Source: Chloroherpetonaceae bacterium
GTDB lineage: Bacteria; Bacteroidota; Chlorobiia; Chlorobiales; Thermochlorobacteraceae
Assembly: GCA_025055975.1 (NCBI GenBank)
Contig: JANWWM010000016.1
Location: 142,159-191,058 of the forward strand
Length of the DNA stretch: 48,900 nt
Direction of reading: 5' to 3'
Shown: positions 24,941 to 33,738 of the stretch, in pieces
How the letters are laid out: each line of letters opens with the position of its first letter
Position numbering within the stretch: the stretch's first letter is position 1
The notes under the pieces: generated by a model
What the model saw: only the letters and a program-made list of their open reading frames with translations
Told to the model about the DNA's origin: nothing
The model's database searches: none
Made by a program: the position numbers and the translations under genes

Positions 24941-26322
24941 TCTTTCGCCAAACTCCGCGCAAACGCCAACGCCGCCTTGACCTTCGCTTCCGAATCGGCT
25001 TCGCAATACAGGCGCAGCACGGGCTCCGTGCCGCTCGGACGAATCAAGAGCCAGCCGCCCTCAAAGAAGTATTTGTAGCCATCGAGATTTTCGAACCGAA
25101 TCACCTTGTAGCCCGCGACGTCTTTGAAGTCGCCTCGGCTGGCGCGCTCAATGGCGCGTCGTTTTTCGTCTTCGGTCAAATGCGCATCGATGCGATCGTA
25201 GGCGAAAAATCCGAACTCGTCGTAAAGTTCTTCAACGAGTTCGCTCAGCGTTTTTCGTCGCTTGGCGATGATCTCCAAGACGAGCAAGCCGACATAAACG
25301 CCGTCGCGTTCAGGCAGATGCGCCGTAACGCCGATGCCGCCCGATTCTTCGCCGCCCATCAAGACGTTGTTCGTCGTCATCAATTTGCCCACGTGCTTGA
25401 AGCCGATGGGCAAGTTGTGGCACGGAAGGTTGTGCTTTTGACAAAGTTTATCGATGACCTGCGTGAGCGCGTAGGTGCGCGCCACGTCGCCCGTCATCTT
25501 TTTTTCTTCGACGAGGTATTTCAAAATCACGGCGAAAATTTTGTGCGAGTCGACATACTCGCCCTTCTCGTTGAGCATTGCGACTCGATCGGCGTCGCCG
25601 TCGTTCAAAATCGCCACGTCCAATTTTTCCGCCTTGAAGACGGGGAAATAATCTTGCAAGTAGTTCGGGATTGGTTCGGGATTAATGCCATCGAAGGTCG
25701 GATTGACGGCGCAATGATATTCGCGGACGCAATCGCCCAAAAGCGTTTTGACCACGCCTTGTCCCGCGCCAAACATCGCGTTGTGTCCGATTTTGAGATT
25801 GGCGTTGCGAATCGCGTCGAGGTCGAGTTCCGCTTTGAGCGCGTCGAGATAAAAACTTTTCAGGTCGGCTAGTTCGATGAGCGCGGAGTTCTTTTGAACG
25901 CTTTGGGTTTTATCGACGGTCGGCAACAGTTTCTCTATCTCGGCGATTTGTTCGGGGTGCGCCGAGCCGCCGTAATCGGCTTTGACCTTGAAACCGTTGT
26001 AAAAGGGCGGATTGTGCGACGCGGTAATCATCGCGCCGCCCGCAAGACGACGTTTCTTGACGAAGAGCGAGACGGCTGGCGTGGGCAAGAACGAGTTTGA
26101 AAGAAAGACCTTGATCCCAAGCGACGAAAAAATTTCGGCGACGTATTCGGCGAATTGACGCGACATAAAGCGCGTGTCGTAGCCGACGCAAACGCCGTTC
26201 TCGATGTTTGGGTGAGCGAGGAAATGCTTTCCCGTTGCGAGCGCGACTTGTTTGAGATTTTCAAAGGTGTAGTCTTTGGCGATGACGGCGCGCCAGCCGT
26301 CCGTTCCGAATTTGATGCTCAT
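24937..26322 (-). CDS. Phosphoglucomutase/phosphomannomutase family protein
   Basis: The protein has 461 residues. It interconverts hexose 1- and 6-phosphates through a phosphoserine. Motifs are in the right order: FGTDGWRA at the N-terminus, MITASHNPP with the phosphorylated Ser102, DGDADR for Mg2+ (around 242-247), GGEESGG for sugar binding and RPSGTEP for phosphate binding near the C-terminus. Glucosamine- versus glucose/mannose-specificity cannot be read by eye. It is 28 bases upstream of nothing on its strand except rseP, which precedes it (26351-27724), so the three minus-strand genes dxr, rseP and this one may form one operon. Confidence 0.94.
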   Translation of the reverse strand: MSIKFGTDGWRAVIAKDYTFENLKQVALATGKHFLAHPNIENGVCVGYDTRFMSRQFAEYVAEIFSSLGIKVFLSNSFLPTPAVSLFVKKRRLAGGAMITASHNPPFYNGFKVKADYGGSAHPEQIAEIEKLLPTVDKTQSVQKNSALIELADLKSFYLDALKAELDLDAIRNANLKIGHNAMFGAGQGVVKTLLGDCVREYHCAVNPTFDGINPEPIPNYLQDYFPVFKAEKLDVAILNDGDADRVAMLNEKGEYVDSHKIFAVILKYLVEEKKMTGDVARTYALTQVIDKLCQKHNLPCHNLPIGFKHVGKLMTTNNVLMGGEESGGIGVTAHLPERDGVYVGLLVLEIIAKRRKTLSELVEELYDEFGFFAYDRIDAHLTEDEKRRAIERASRGDFKDVAGYKVIRFENLDGYKYFFEGGWLLIRPSGTEPVLRLYCEADSEAKVKAALAFARSLAKD

Positions 26323-26350
26323 TTTCGAGCGCGAGTTTTTTGGGATTGCC

Positions 26351-27724
26351 TTATGGGTTGGCGATGTCGTTGTAGATGATGAACGCCATTAGAGCCAGAA
26401 GCGCATACATTCCCGCTTGTTGCACCGCCATTTTGACTTTGAGCGGCAGTTCTTTGCCGATGATGCCTTCGAGCGAAATGAGCACGAATTGACCGCCGTC
26501 GAGCGCGGGAATGGGCAGAATGTTGATGAACGCGAGCGAAATCGATAACAGCGCCAGAAAGACGAGAAAACTCGCCGCGCCTTGCTCGGCGCTTTGCCCC
26601 GCAAGCCTTGCGATTTTGACGGGTCCGCCCAAGTTTTTGCGCAAGTCTTCTTCGCCCGTGATGAGTTTGCCAAAACCCTTGATGGTGAGCGCGGTCATTT
26701 TCGCGGTTTGTTTCAAGCCCGCGCCGATGGCTTCAAAGAAGCCGAGCGACACGTATTCGCGGGTCGTGATTTGCGACAGTTGCACGCCGATTTTGCCGTC
26801 GTCGTTTGGCGCCACGATTGCCGTTTTCGTCGCGCCGTTTTTCGCCAAGCGTTCGAGCGCGTCCAAATCTTTCGGGATCGCGCCGTTTGCGGCGCGCCAC
26901 TCGATTCGGACTTCTTTGCCTTTGTTTGCGCCAACGGCGGCGATGAGTTCCGCCCAATCGCGTATTTCCTTGTCGCCCACTTTCGTAATCAAGTCGCCTT
27001 GGCGCAAGCCCGCTTTTTCGGCGGGCATTCCGACGATGACTTCGCCGACGAGCGCGGGCATCAAGGGTCGCATCGTTTCGCCTTTTTCTTCGCCCAATCG
27101 CGTGAGCATATTGGCGGGCGCGTCCAATTTGAGCCGCTCGTCGCCGCGCAAAATCGTGTAGGTCAGAACGGGATTGGCAAAAAGTTCAGGATCCAAAACC
27201 TCTTCCCAATGCTTGACGGGCTTGCCGTTGACTTCGATGATTTTGTCGCCCGTCTTGAAGCCCATTTGCGCGAAGACCGACGTTTCGGGCACATAAACGC
27301 CCGTCACGATTGGCGTTTTGGATTCGCCGTAAGCGAGCGCGATGACGATGAAAATGACGGCGGCAAGAACCATATTCATCAGCACGCCCGCAGAGATGAC
27401 GATGAGCCGTTGCCACACGGGCTTTGAACGAAACTCCCAAGGTTGAGGCGGCTTGGAAGCGAACTCGGTATCCATGCTCTCGTCGACCATTCCTGCGATT
27501 TGCACATAGCCGCCGAGCGGAATCGCGCCAACGCCGTATTCCGTCTCCCCGCGTTGAGTTCGCCATAGCCTCAAATTCCAAAAATCAAAGCCGACATAAA
27601 ATTTCAGCACGCGCATTTTGAACAGCTTGGCGGCGGCGAAATGCCCAAACTCGTGAACGGTTACGAGAATGAAAATCGCCACGATGAAGTAGAAGACGGT
27701 TTGCAGAAATCCCCCAATGTCCAT
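26351..27724 (-). CDS. rseP: RseP-type site-2 metalloprotease
   Basis: The protein has 457 residues. It is an intramembrane zinc protease that cuts membrane-bound anti-sigma factors and signal peptides. The zinc motif HEFGH (His24, Glu25, His28) lies in the first membrane helix. GYVQIAGM follows. Two PDZ-like domains lie around residues 130-330 (including the GDKIIEVNGKPV and GDLITKVGDKEI carboxylate loops). The third zinc ligand is in PIPALDGGQF near 413. It is 34 bases downstream of dxr in the same direction, the usual dxr-rseP order. A target could be an anti-sigma factor for an ECF factor such as the one at 16858, but none is visible here. Confidence 0.96.
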   Translation of the reverse strand: MDIGGFLQTVFYFIVAIFILVTVHEFGHFAAAKLFKMRVLKFYVGFDFWNLRLWRTQRGETEYGVGAIPLGGYVQIAGMVDESMDTEFASKPPQPWEFRSKPVWQRLIVISAGVLMNMVLAAVIFIVIALAYGESKTPIVTGVYVPETSVFAQMGFKTGDKIIEVNGKPVKHWEEVLDPELFANPVLTYTILRGDERLKLDAPANMLTRLGEEKGETMRPLMPALVGEVIVGMPAEKAGLRQGDLITKVGDKEIRDWAELIAAVGANKGKEVRIEWRAANGAIPKDLDALERLAKNGATKTAIVAPNDDGKIGVQLSQITTREYVSLGFFEAIGAGLKQTAKMTALTIKGFGKLITGEEDLRKNLGGPVKIARLAGQSAEQGAASFLVFLALLSISLAFINILPIPALDGGQFVLISLEGIIGKELPLKVKMAVQQAGMYALLALMAFIIYNDIANP

Positions 27725-27758
27725 TTCCGAAAAGTTGATTGATTGCGCGAGATTCTTT

Positions 27759-28922
27759 TTACGCCGCTTCGACGGCTTTGGCGCGCTCGTAAGTCAGTTG
27801 GCGCGTTTGCGCGTCGATTTCGATGAGCGCGTCTATGCTCAATTCGTCGTTGAACGAATGCGCCTCCAACGCTTGCTCGATGAGTTCGGGAATTTTCACG
27901 AAGGGAATTTTCCCGTTCAGAAACAGCTCGACGGCGACTTCGTTGGCGGCGTTCAACACGCACGGATGCGAGCCGCCTTGCCTGATGGATTCAAACGCGA
28001 GCGTCAAACAGCGAAAGCGCTCCGTGTCGGGCGTCTCAAAGTCCAACCGCGTCAGCGTTTTCCAATCAATGCGCGGGTAATCGGCTTCGAAACGGTCGGG
28101 GTAAGTGAGCGCGTATTGAATCGGGATTTTCATATCGGGCGTGCCCAGTTGCGCCTTGACGCTTCCATCGCAGAACTCCACCATCGAGTGAATGATGGAT
28201 TGCGGATGCACGACGACTTCGATTTGCTCAATCGCCACGCCGAACAGCCACTTGGCTTCGATGACTTCCAGCCCTTTGTTCATCAAGGTCGCCGAGTCGA
28301 TCGTGATTTTCTTGCCCATCTTCCAGTTGGGGTGATTGAGCGCGCTCTCGATCGTGATGTCGGCGAATTTCTCTTTGGGCAACGTGCGGAACGGACCGCC
28401 CGACGCGGTGAGAATGATTTTGCCGATGCGCTTCGAATTTTCTCCCGCAAGACACTGAAAAATGGCGGAGTGTTCGCTATCGATCGGGAGCAATCGCCCG
28501 CCAAAGCGTTTGGACAAATCCGTAACGATTTCGCCCGCGACGACGAGAGTTTCTTTGTTGGCTAATCCGACGTCTTTGCCCGCTTTGAGCGCTTCGATGG
28601 TGGGTTTCAAGCCGCTGAAGCCGACCATCGCGCCGATGACGAAATCCACGTCGCTTCGGCGCGCGATTTCGCACAGCGCGTCTTTGCCCGACATCACTTC
28701 AATCTTTTCGCCGCGCAACTTTTCGCGCAGAACGGGCTCCAACGCTTCGTTGGCGATGACGACCCCGCGAGGCTTGAAGCGTTTGGCTTGTTCGGCGAGC
28801 AGGTCGACGTTGTCGTTTGCCGAAAGGTATTGGGCTTTGAATTGGTCGGGGAAGCGCGACATCACATCGAGCGAGCTTCTGCCAATCGAGCCCGTCGATC
28901 CGAGCAAAGCGATGCGTTTCAT
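27759..28922 (-). CDS. dxr: 1-deoxy-D-xylulose-5-phosphate reductoisomerase
   Basis: The protein has 387 residues. This NADPH enzyme makes 2-C-methyl-D-erythritol 4-phosphate, the first committed step of the MEP isoprenoid pathway, needed for carotenoids, quinones and chlorophyll side chains. Visible are the nucleotide-binding LGSTGSIGRSSL, ANKETLVVAG, LLPIDSEHSAIFQCL with acidic metal ligands, LTASGGPFR, NHPNWKMGKKITIDSATLMNKGLE and HPQSIIHSMVEF. Length and motif order are standard. It heads the run to rseP and the phosphomutase. Confidence 0.97.
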   Translation of the reverse strand: MKRIALLGSTGSIGRSSLDVMSRFPDQFKAQYLSANDNVDLLAEQAKRFKPRGVVIANEALEPVLREKLRGEKIEVMSGKDALCEIARRSDVDFVIGAMVGFSGLKPTIEALKAGKDVGLANKETLVVAGEIVTDLSKRFGGRLLPIDSEHSAIFQCLAGENSKRIGKIILTASGGPFRTLPKEKFADITIESALNHPNWKMGKKITIDSATLMNKGLEVIEAKWLFGVAIEQIEVVVHPQSIIHSMVEFCDGSVKAQLGTPDMKIPIQYALTYPDRFEADYPRIDWKTLTRLDFETPDTERFRCLTLAFESIRQGGSHPCVLNAANEVAVELFLNGKIPFVKIPELIEQALEAHSFNDELSIDALIEIDAQTRQLTYERAKAVEAA

Positions 28923-29021
28923 TCAAAATGCGGAATTGCGGTTGACCACGACGTTCGTTGCGGCAATTTACCGTTTGAGCGGCAGTTCAACAACGATTCT
29001 CGGTTATCGGTTTTCTCGAAA

Positions 29022-29048
29022 AAACGAGGGGCGGAAGCGCTCCGCCCC
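29022..29048 (-). terminator. Rho-independent terminator of the DJ-1/PfpI gene
   Basis: The stem GGGGCGGA (29028-29035) with TCCGCCCC (29041-29048) and a 5-base loop reads on the minus strand into TCG and a run of T's. It lies just downstream of the minus-strand stop at 29068. Confidence 0.85.
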
Positions 29049-29067
29049 ATTCGTCGCCGAATTCATT

Positions 29068-29664
29068 TCAGGCGGTTACGACTTCGCCGATTTCAACCTT
29101 TACGCCAAGCAGTTGCATAAATTGCGACAAGAGCGCCGGATGCGCGGGCCATGCGGGCGCAGAGGCGAGATTGCCGTCGGTGATGGCGGAATCCATCGGA
29201 ATGTTCTCGTATTTGCCGCCCGCGAGCGTTACTTCGGGCGCGCATGCGGGATAAGCCGAAACGCGCTTGCCGCGCACGACATCCGCCGCCGTCAGCACTT
29301 GAACGCCGTGACAGATGGAGCCAATCGGCTTGTTATGTTGAGCGAAATGCTTGACGATGTCAATCACCTTCGGATTGAGGCGGATGTATTCGGGGGCGCG
29401 ACCGCCGCAGATGAACAGCCCGTCGTAGTCTTCGGGCTTGACGTCGGCAAACGTGGCGTTGAGTTTGAAGTTGTGTCCGCGCTTTTCGGTGTAGGTTTGG
29501 TCGCCTTCAAAATCGTGGATTGAGGTGCGCACCACGTCGCCCGCCTTTTTGTCGGGGCAAACGGCGTGCACTTGGCAACCGACCGTCAAAAGCGTTTGAA
29601 ACGGCACCATCGCTTCGTAGTCCTCGACGTAATCGCCGACGAGCATCAAGATTTTCTTGCTCAT
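29068..29664 (-). CDS. DJ-1/PfpI family protein
   Basis: The protein has 198 residues with the DJ-1/PfpI (class I glutamine-amidotransferase-like) fold. The nucleophile elbow is GSICHG with Cys118-His119, and Glu14 in GDYVEDYE sits where the family's general-base Glu lies. FICGGRAPEYIRLNP precedes it. Members act as proteases, chaperones, glyoxalases or deglycases; the activity here is not decidable. The start is supported by AGGAG (29671-29675 on the opposite strand) six bases upstream, a strong site for this genome, so it is probably well expressed. It has its own terminator. Confidence 0.9.
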   Translation of the reverse strand: MSKKILMLVGDYVEDYEAMVPFQTLLTVGCQVHAVCPDKKAGDVVRTSIHDFEGDQTYTEKRGHNFKLNATFADVKPEDYDGLFICGGRAPEYIRLNPKVIDIVKHFAQHNKPIGSICHGVQVLTAADVVRGKRVSAYPACAPEVTLAGGKYENIPMDSAITDGNLASAPAWPAHPALLSQFMQLLGVKVEIGEVVTA

Positions 29665-29797
29665 TGTTTGCTCCTTTCGCGGATAGTTAATTGAAAGAAA
29701 TTAGGGTTGCGCTTCGTGAGAAGCGCGGGAAGTTAGCGCCAAGCGTCGAGACGGCAAAAAAGCGAGGCTCTAAACGGTTCGGGGGCGTTGGCGATTT

Positions 29798-31996
29798 TCA
29801 CGAGCGCTCGACCGTCTGCTCGGCTTCGAGCAACGCGCCGACCGCGCCCGCAATCGCGCCATTTTTGACGATCGGCGAGAAATGAAATTCGACCGACGCT
29901 TCTCCCGCCGCGATCGTCGTCGAGAACGATTCTCCCGACAAGACGCGACGAAACGCGCCGAGCAGGGGCGGATATTTTCCGTAGAGTTCGTAGATGGATT
30001 TGCCGTTTGCGATGGTCGGATTGAGTTTTTGCAGTTCGTCCGTCTTTCCGAAAACGCCCATAATCACGCCCGCGTCGTCGAAGGCGAGCAGCGCGATTGG
30101 AACGGCGTTGAGCATTGGCTCGATGATTTGCTTGAACCGATGATAGTCGGCTTCCATCGCGCTTCGCTTCGTGATGTCGTTGAGGATCGTCAGCACGCCG
30201 AGCGGATTGCCGACTTCGTCATCGAGACGAGAGATGAAGACCTCCGCGGTCTTTTGCTCGCCATCGGGCGTGGCGTATTTGATTCTGCCGTTCCAACGAC
30301 CAACGCTTTGGAGCGACTCCATCGCCGATTTGCGCTCTTTGGCGGAGGCGTATTTGTATTTCATAATGTCGTCGGATTTTTTGCCCAAGGCTTCGCCTGC
30401 GGGAACGCCGTGAAAGACCGCCGCGCTCTCGTTCCAGTAGCAAATTTCGCCCGACGGATTGACCATCACGATGGCGAGATTGAGCGCGTCGAGCATCGCG
30501 GATTTTTCCGCCAATTCTTTCTCTTTCGCTTTCAAACGTTTTTGCAAGTCGAGGAGCTTGGCGGATTTTTCTTGGAAACTGGCTTCGACGATTTTGACGT
30601 CGTTTTCGAGTCGCTCGACTTCGCGGTTGGCTTGCTCCCAATCGGCGCGCAGATGCGAGAGCGCTCTTTGCGCTTCGGCAAGTTCGGCTTCGAGCTTCGC
30701 TTCCCTTTCGGGATTGCCTTTCGGAGTTGATTCAAGAATTTCGATCGCGCGTTTGGCTTCGGCGAGTTCTTGTTCGAGGCGCGTTCTGTTTTCGGTTTCT
30801 TCGGCGAGCTTGGCGCGCAGCTCGTCGAGTTGGATCGCAAATCGCTCGGCAAGGGCGCGCGCCGATTCTTGCGCGGCGGCGAGCTTCGATTCGAGAGACC
30901 TCTTTTCTTCTTGCGCGGTGGCAAGTTCGGCTTTGGCGGATTCGGCTTGCTCGGAAAGCGCGCTCGCGTTTGAAAGTTGCGCGTTCAACGCTGCCTCATA
31001 CTGTTTGAAGATGGTCTCGAATTGCGCCAGTTGCGATTCGGCTTTTGCGATCGCGTCGCGCAGTTCGTTGCCCGTGATGATGGCGTCTTGAAGCTCAATG
31101 CGCAGTTGCATTTCGGCTTCTTGCGCTTTGTCGATCTCGTCCATCAATTCTTTTTCGCGCTCCGCCTTTTCCGAAATTTCAGCTTTGAGGCGATTGGCGG
31201 TTTGCCGCTCCTCTTCGTATGCCGCCGCCGTCAATCGCTCTCGCTCTTGCGCGTTTTTCAATTCATTGGCGAGTTGAAGCAAGGCTTGGCGCGCTTCTTC
31301 GAGCTGCGAGGCGGCGGCGGATTGCTCTTTGAGGGCTTGAATTTCGGCGCGGGCTTCTTCGAGGGCGTTTTGCAGGTTGAAGTTGTTGGCGTTGAGGGTG
31401 GTGATGGTTTCGGTGAGGTCATCGATTCGTTTTTGCATCTGTTCGAGCGCGTCGGAGGAGCTTGCTGGGCTTGACGCGGCGGCTTGCCCCGCGCGCGCGG
31501 CGGAAGTTGGCGCGCTATCGACGAAAGGCGACTGCAACTTCGTCAGTTGCGCCTTGATGGCTTCGAGATTTTTGAGGAACTCCGCATCGAGAGAGGGCGC
31601 GGCGGACGGCGCGGGTCTGGCGACGGGTTTGCGGCTCAAAACTTCGCGCAACGCGGAGCCAAGAAATCGCAGGTGCGACTTGAACAGGTAATCCGACGCG
31701 CCGTTTGCCAACACTTCCGCTATAATCTTTTGGTCGGAGACGTTCGACAGCACGACGACGGGCGTTTGAATGCCTTTCGATTTGAGATAGGCAAGCACGT
31801 CGTTGGCGGTTTTGCGCCTGTGAAGCGCGTATTCGCACAGCACGATGTCGAAACGACGTTCTTCGAGAGCCTCTTCAAATTCTTCGAAGGTTTCGACGTG
31901 GTCGATTTCGGGGTGAAGCTCGTCGTTTTTGAGCGTCAGCCACGCCAGTTGCGCGTCCAACAGCGACGGCTCGAAGTGAAGGATTTGAATGCTCAT
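29798..31996 (-). CDS. Receiver-like / coiled-coil / PAS-PAS protein with Glu at the phosphosite
   Basis: The protein has 732 residues and no membrane segment. Residues 1-120 form a receiver domain, but the phospho-acceptor position is Glu55 (FDIVLCEYALHRR) instead of Asp, with Ser84 and Lys106 conserved. This could mimic the phosphorylated state. Residues ~150-480 are a long coiled coil (Glu/Ala/Leu-rich, with an Ala/Ser-rich hinge near 190). Two PAS domains follow: MLDALNLAIVMVNPSGEICYWN to DITKRS (~490-605), and MLNAVPIALLAFDDAGVI to ~725. There is no histidine-kinase, cyclase or phosphodiesterase output. It may be a signalling scaffold or adaptor. The start at 31996 begins in a clean receiver domain; a longer frame to 32074 overlaps ftsY. 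Confidence 0.8.
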   Translation of the reverse strand: MSIQILHFEPSLLDAQLAWLTLKNDELHPEIDHVETFEEFEEALEERRFDIVLCEYALHRRKTANDVLAYLKSKGIQTPVVVLSNVSDQKIIAEVLANGASDYLFKSHLRFLGSALREVLSRKPVARPAPSAAPSLDAEFLKNLEAIKAQLTKLQSPFVDSAPTSAARAGQAAASSPASSSDALEQMQKRIDDLTETITTLNANNFNLQNALEEARAEIQALKEQSAAASQLEEARQALLQLANELKNAQERERLTAAAYEEERQTANRLKAEISEKAEREKELMDEIDKAQEAEMQLRIELQDAIITGNELRDAIAKAESQLAQFETIFKQYEAALNAQLSNASALSEQAESAKAELATAQEEKRSLESKLAAAQESARALAERFAIQLDELRAKLAEETENRTRLEQELAEAKRAIEILESTPKGNPEREAKLEAELAEAQRALSHLRADWEQANREVERLENDVKIVEASFQEKSAKLLDLQKRLKAKEKELAEKSAMLDALNLAIVMVNPSGEICYWNESAAVFHGVPAGEALGKKSDDIMKYKYASAKERKSAMESLQSVGRWNGRIKYATPDGEQKTAEVFISRLDDEVGNPLGVLTILNDITKRSAMEADYHRFKQIIEPMLNAVPIALLAFDDAGVIMGVFGKTDELQKLNPTIANGKSIYELYGKYPPLLGAFRRVLSGESFSTTIAAGEASVEFHFSPIVKNGAIAGAVGALLEAEQTVERS

Positions 31997-32018
31997 TTGG
32001 CGCACGTGATTTTCCAAA

Positions 32019-32960
32019 TTATTCGAAAAGCGCGTCAACGAATTTTTGACGGTCAAACGGTTGCAGGTCTTCAATGTTCTCGCCCACGCCGATATACTTG
32101 ACGGGAATGTTCAGCTCGTTGGAAATGGCGATGACGACGCCGCCCTTCGCCGTGCCGTCGAGTTTGGTGAGAATCAGCCCCGTTACGTCGACGGTTTTGG
32201 CGAACTCTTTGGCTTGGTTCAGAGCGTTTTGCCCCGTCGAGCCGTCCAAGACGAGCAAGACCTCGTGCGGCGCGTCGGGCAGTTTCTTCTTCATTACGCG
32301 CTTGATTTTGGCAAGCTCTTCCATCAGATGCGTTTTGTTGTGCAAGCGACCCGCCGTATCGACCAAGACGACATCAACCTGCTTGGCGATGGCGGAACTG
32401 ATGGCGTCATAGACGACGGCGCCAGGGTCGACGCCTTGCCCTTGCGACACGATGGGCACGCCCGCGCGTTGCGCCCAGATTTCCAATTGTTCGGTTGCGG
32501 CGGCGCGGAACGTGTCGGCGGCGGCGATGAGCGTTTTCTTGCCCGCGTTCTTGTAGTTGTAAGCCATTTTGCCGATGCTGGTCGTTTTGCCCACGCCGTT
32601 TACGCCCACGATCATTATCACGTAGGGCTTTTGCGGAAGCGGCGCGTCAAAATCCACGATGGCGGTTTCTCTCGCGTCGCGCAACAGTTTCCGAATTTCC
32701 TCGCGGAGCATGCTGTCGAGCTCTTGCTCGCTGGCGTAGCGTTCCTTTTTCGCCCGCGTTGAAATCGCCTCCACGATTTTGAGCGTCGTCGGCACGCCCA
32801 CGTCCGCCGAAATCAAAATCTGCTCGAGTTCCTCCAAAAATTCCTCGTCGATTTTCGTCTTGCCCTTGACGAGACGAGAAATTTTGCCGAACAAATTTTC
32901 TCTCGTTTTGGCAAGACCTTCTTTGAGACGCGAAAGTTTGAAGGCATCGAAAAAGCCCAT
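32019..32960 (-). CDS. ftsY: Signal recognition particle receptor
   Basis: The protein has 313 residues. FtsY docks SRP-ribosome complexes at the inner membrane. The N-domain is the usual four-helix bundle, and the GTPase domain has G1 [27 protein letters not shown] (G3), [10 protein letters not shown] (G4) and the closing [13 protein letters not shown]. It lacks the long acidic A-domain of E. coli FtsY; the short form is common in other phyla. It is 22 bases upstream of the PAS protein and probably cotranscribed. Confidence 0.97.
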   Translation of the reverse strand: MGFFDAFKLSRLKEGLAKTRENLFGKISRLVKGKTKIDEEFLEELEQILISADVGVPTTLKIVEAISTRAKKERYASEQELDSMLREEIRKLLRDARETAIVDFDAPLPQKPYVIMIVGVNGVGKTTSIGKMAYNYKNAGKKTLIAAADTFRAAATEQLEIWAQRAGVPIVSQGQGVDPGAVVYDAISSAIAKQVDVVLVDTAGRLHNKTHLMEELAKIKRVMKKKLPDAPHEVLLVLDGSTGQNALNQAKEFAKTVDVTGLILTKLDGTAKGGVVIAISNELNIPVKYIGVGENIEDLQPFDRQKFVDALFE

Positions 32961-32982
32961 TGACTTTGGTTAAGTTTTTGCG

Positions 32983-33352
32983 TTAAGAGTTTTTCGGCGA
33001 AGGCGATGGCTCGCCAAGTCGCAGAGCCGTCTGCGCGTCAATCTCAGGCTCCGCTTCGTCGTAGCGCGTCTCGACCGCAAAATCGTTCAGTCGCGTCGCT
33101 TCGCTCAACCCCTCGTCGCATTCAATTCCATTCGCCGATAGCAATCGCATCAACTCCCCCCAAATCGAGCGTTCTCGGAAAATGAACCCCACGATGCGCC
33201 AACGCCGCCTTCAACGCCTTCTCCGCCGCTTGCTGACAATGAAACCCGATGACTTCCATCTGATTCAAACGCTCGCTCAAAATTCGGGCGGATTGCAAAT
33301 CGATTCGCGCTTTCTCCAACAGGGTTTTTGCGATGTCTTGATTGGTTTTCAT
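32983..33352 (-). pseudogene. HEPN-domain gene broken by a frameshift in a G6 run
   Basis: From ATG 33352 the frame starts like a HEPN protein: MKTNQDIAKTLLEKARIDLQSARIL, then FHCQQAAEKALKAALAHRGVHFPRT. It then hits a C6 run at 33156-33161 (G6 on the coding strand) and ends early as LDLGGVDAIAIGEWN. Removing one G restores the expected continuation (GELMRLLSANGIECDEGLSEATRLNDFAVETRYDEAEPEIDAQTALRL) to 32983. HEPN proteins are ribonuclease toxins paired with MNT nucleotidyltransferase antitoxins. Here the gene is truncated in frame or phase-variable, or the run length is wrong in the assembly. Confidence 0.75.
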
Positions 33353-33367
33353 TTCAACGGGGCTAAC

Positions 33368-33640
33368 GCTTCGCTTTGCTCCCTCTCGCTCGTAGAGCGC
33401 AATCCCCTCGCGACGAATGTTCTCCCGCAATCCCACCGTTATCCCTTCCGTCGCCGCATGCTCCGACCACCGCTTCGCCAACGCCTGAACCCTCGTCCCA
33501 AAACCCGACAATGCCTTCTGCAACTTCGCCTTCTCGGCGCGCGCACGTCCCCTCGCGCCCGCGACCCACACAACGCCACCTTTATCGGCGACGTCAAACG
33601 CACGATCGTCTCCAAAATTTCTCGCTGAATCGCCGTTGAC
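33368..33640 (-). pseudogene. Remnant of MNT nucleotidyltransferase (antitoxin) gene
   Basis: On the minus strand one frame reads TAIQREILETIVRLTSPIKV followed by ALCGSRARGDVR, the start of a minimal nucleotidyltransferase with the GSRARG motif. It has no ATG at the usual place. Another frame then reads the typical end LRENIRREGIALYERE, which runs in frame into the HEPN start. The intervening part containing the DxD metal-binding residues is missing or replaced, so the enzyme would be dead. Together with the damaged HEPN gene this is the wreck of an MNT/HEPN toxin-antitoxin module. Confidence 0.6.
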
Positions 33641-33738
33641 TCTCGTCCGTCTTCGCGCTTCGCTTTTGGCGCAAGGCGTTAGTTAATCGTCGCGCTCGTC
33701 ATTTTTGTATTTTGTCGGAATATAAAATTCCTTTTGCA

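Noticed and set aside
31997..32074. 26-residue extension of the PAS protein
   Set aside because: It lies inside the ftsY 3' end and precedes the natural start of the receiver domain.
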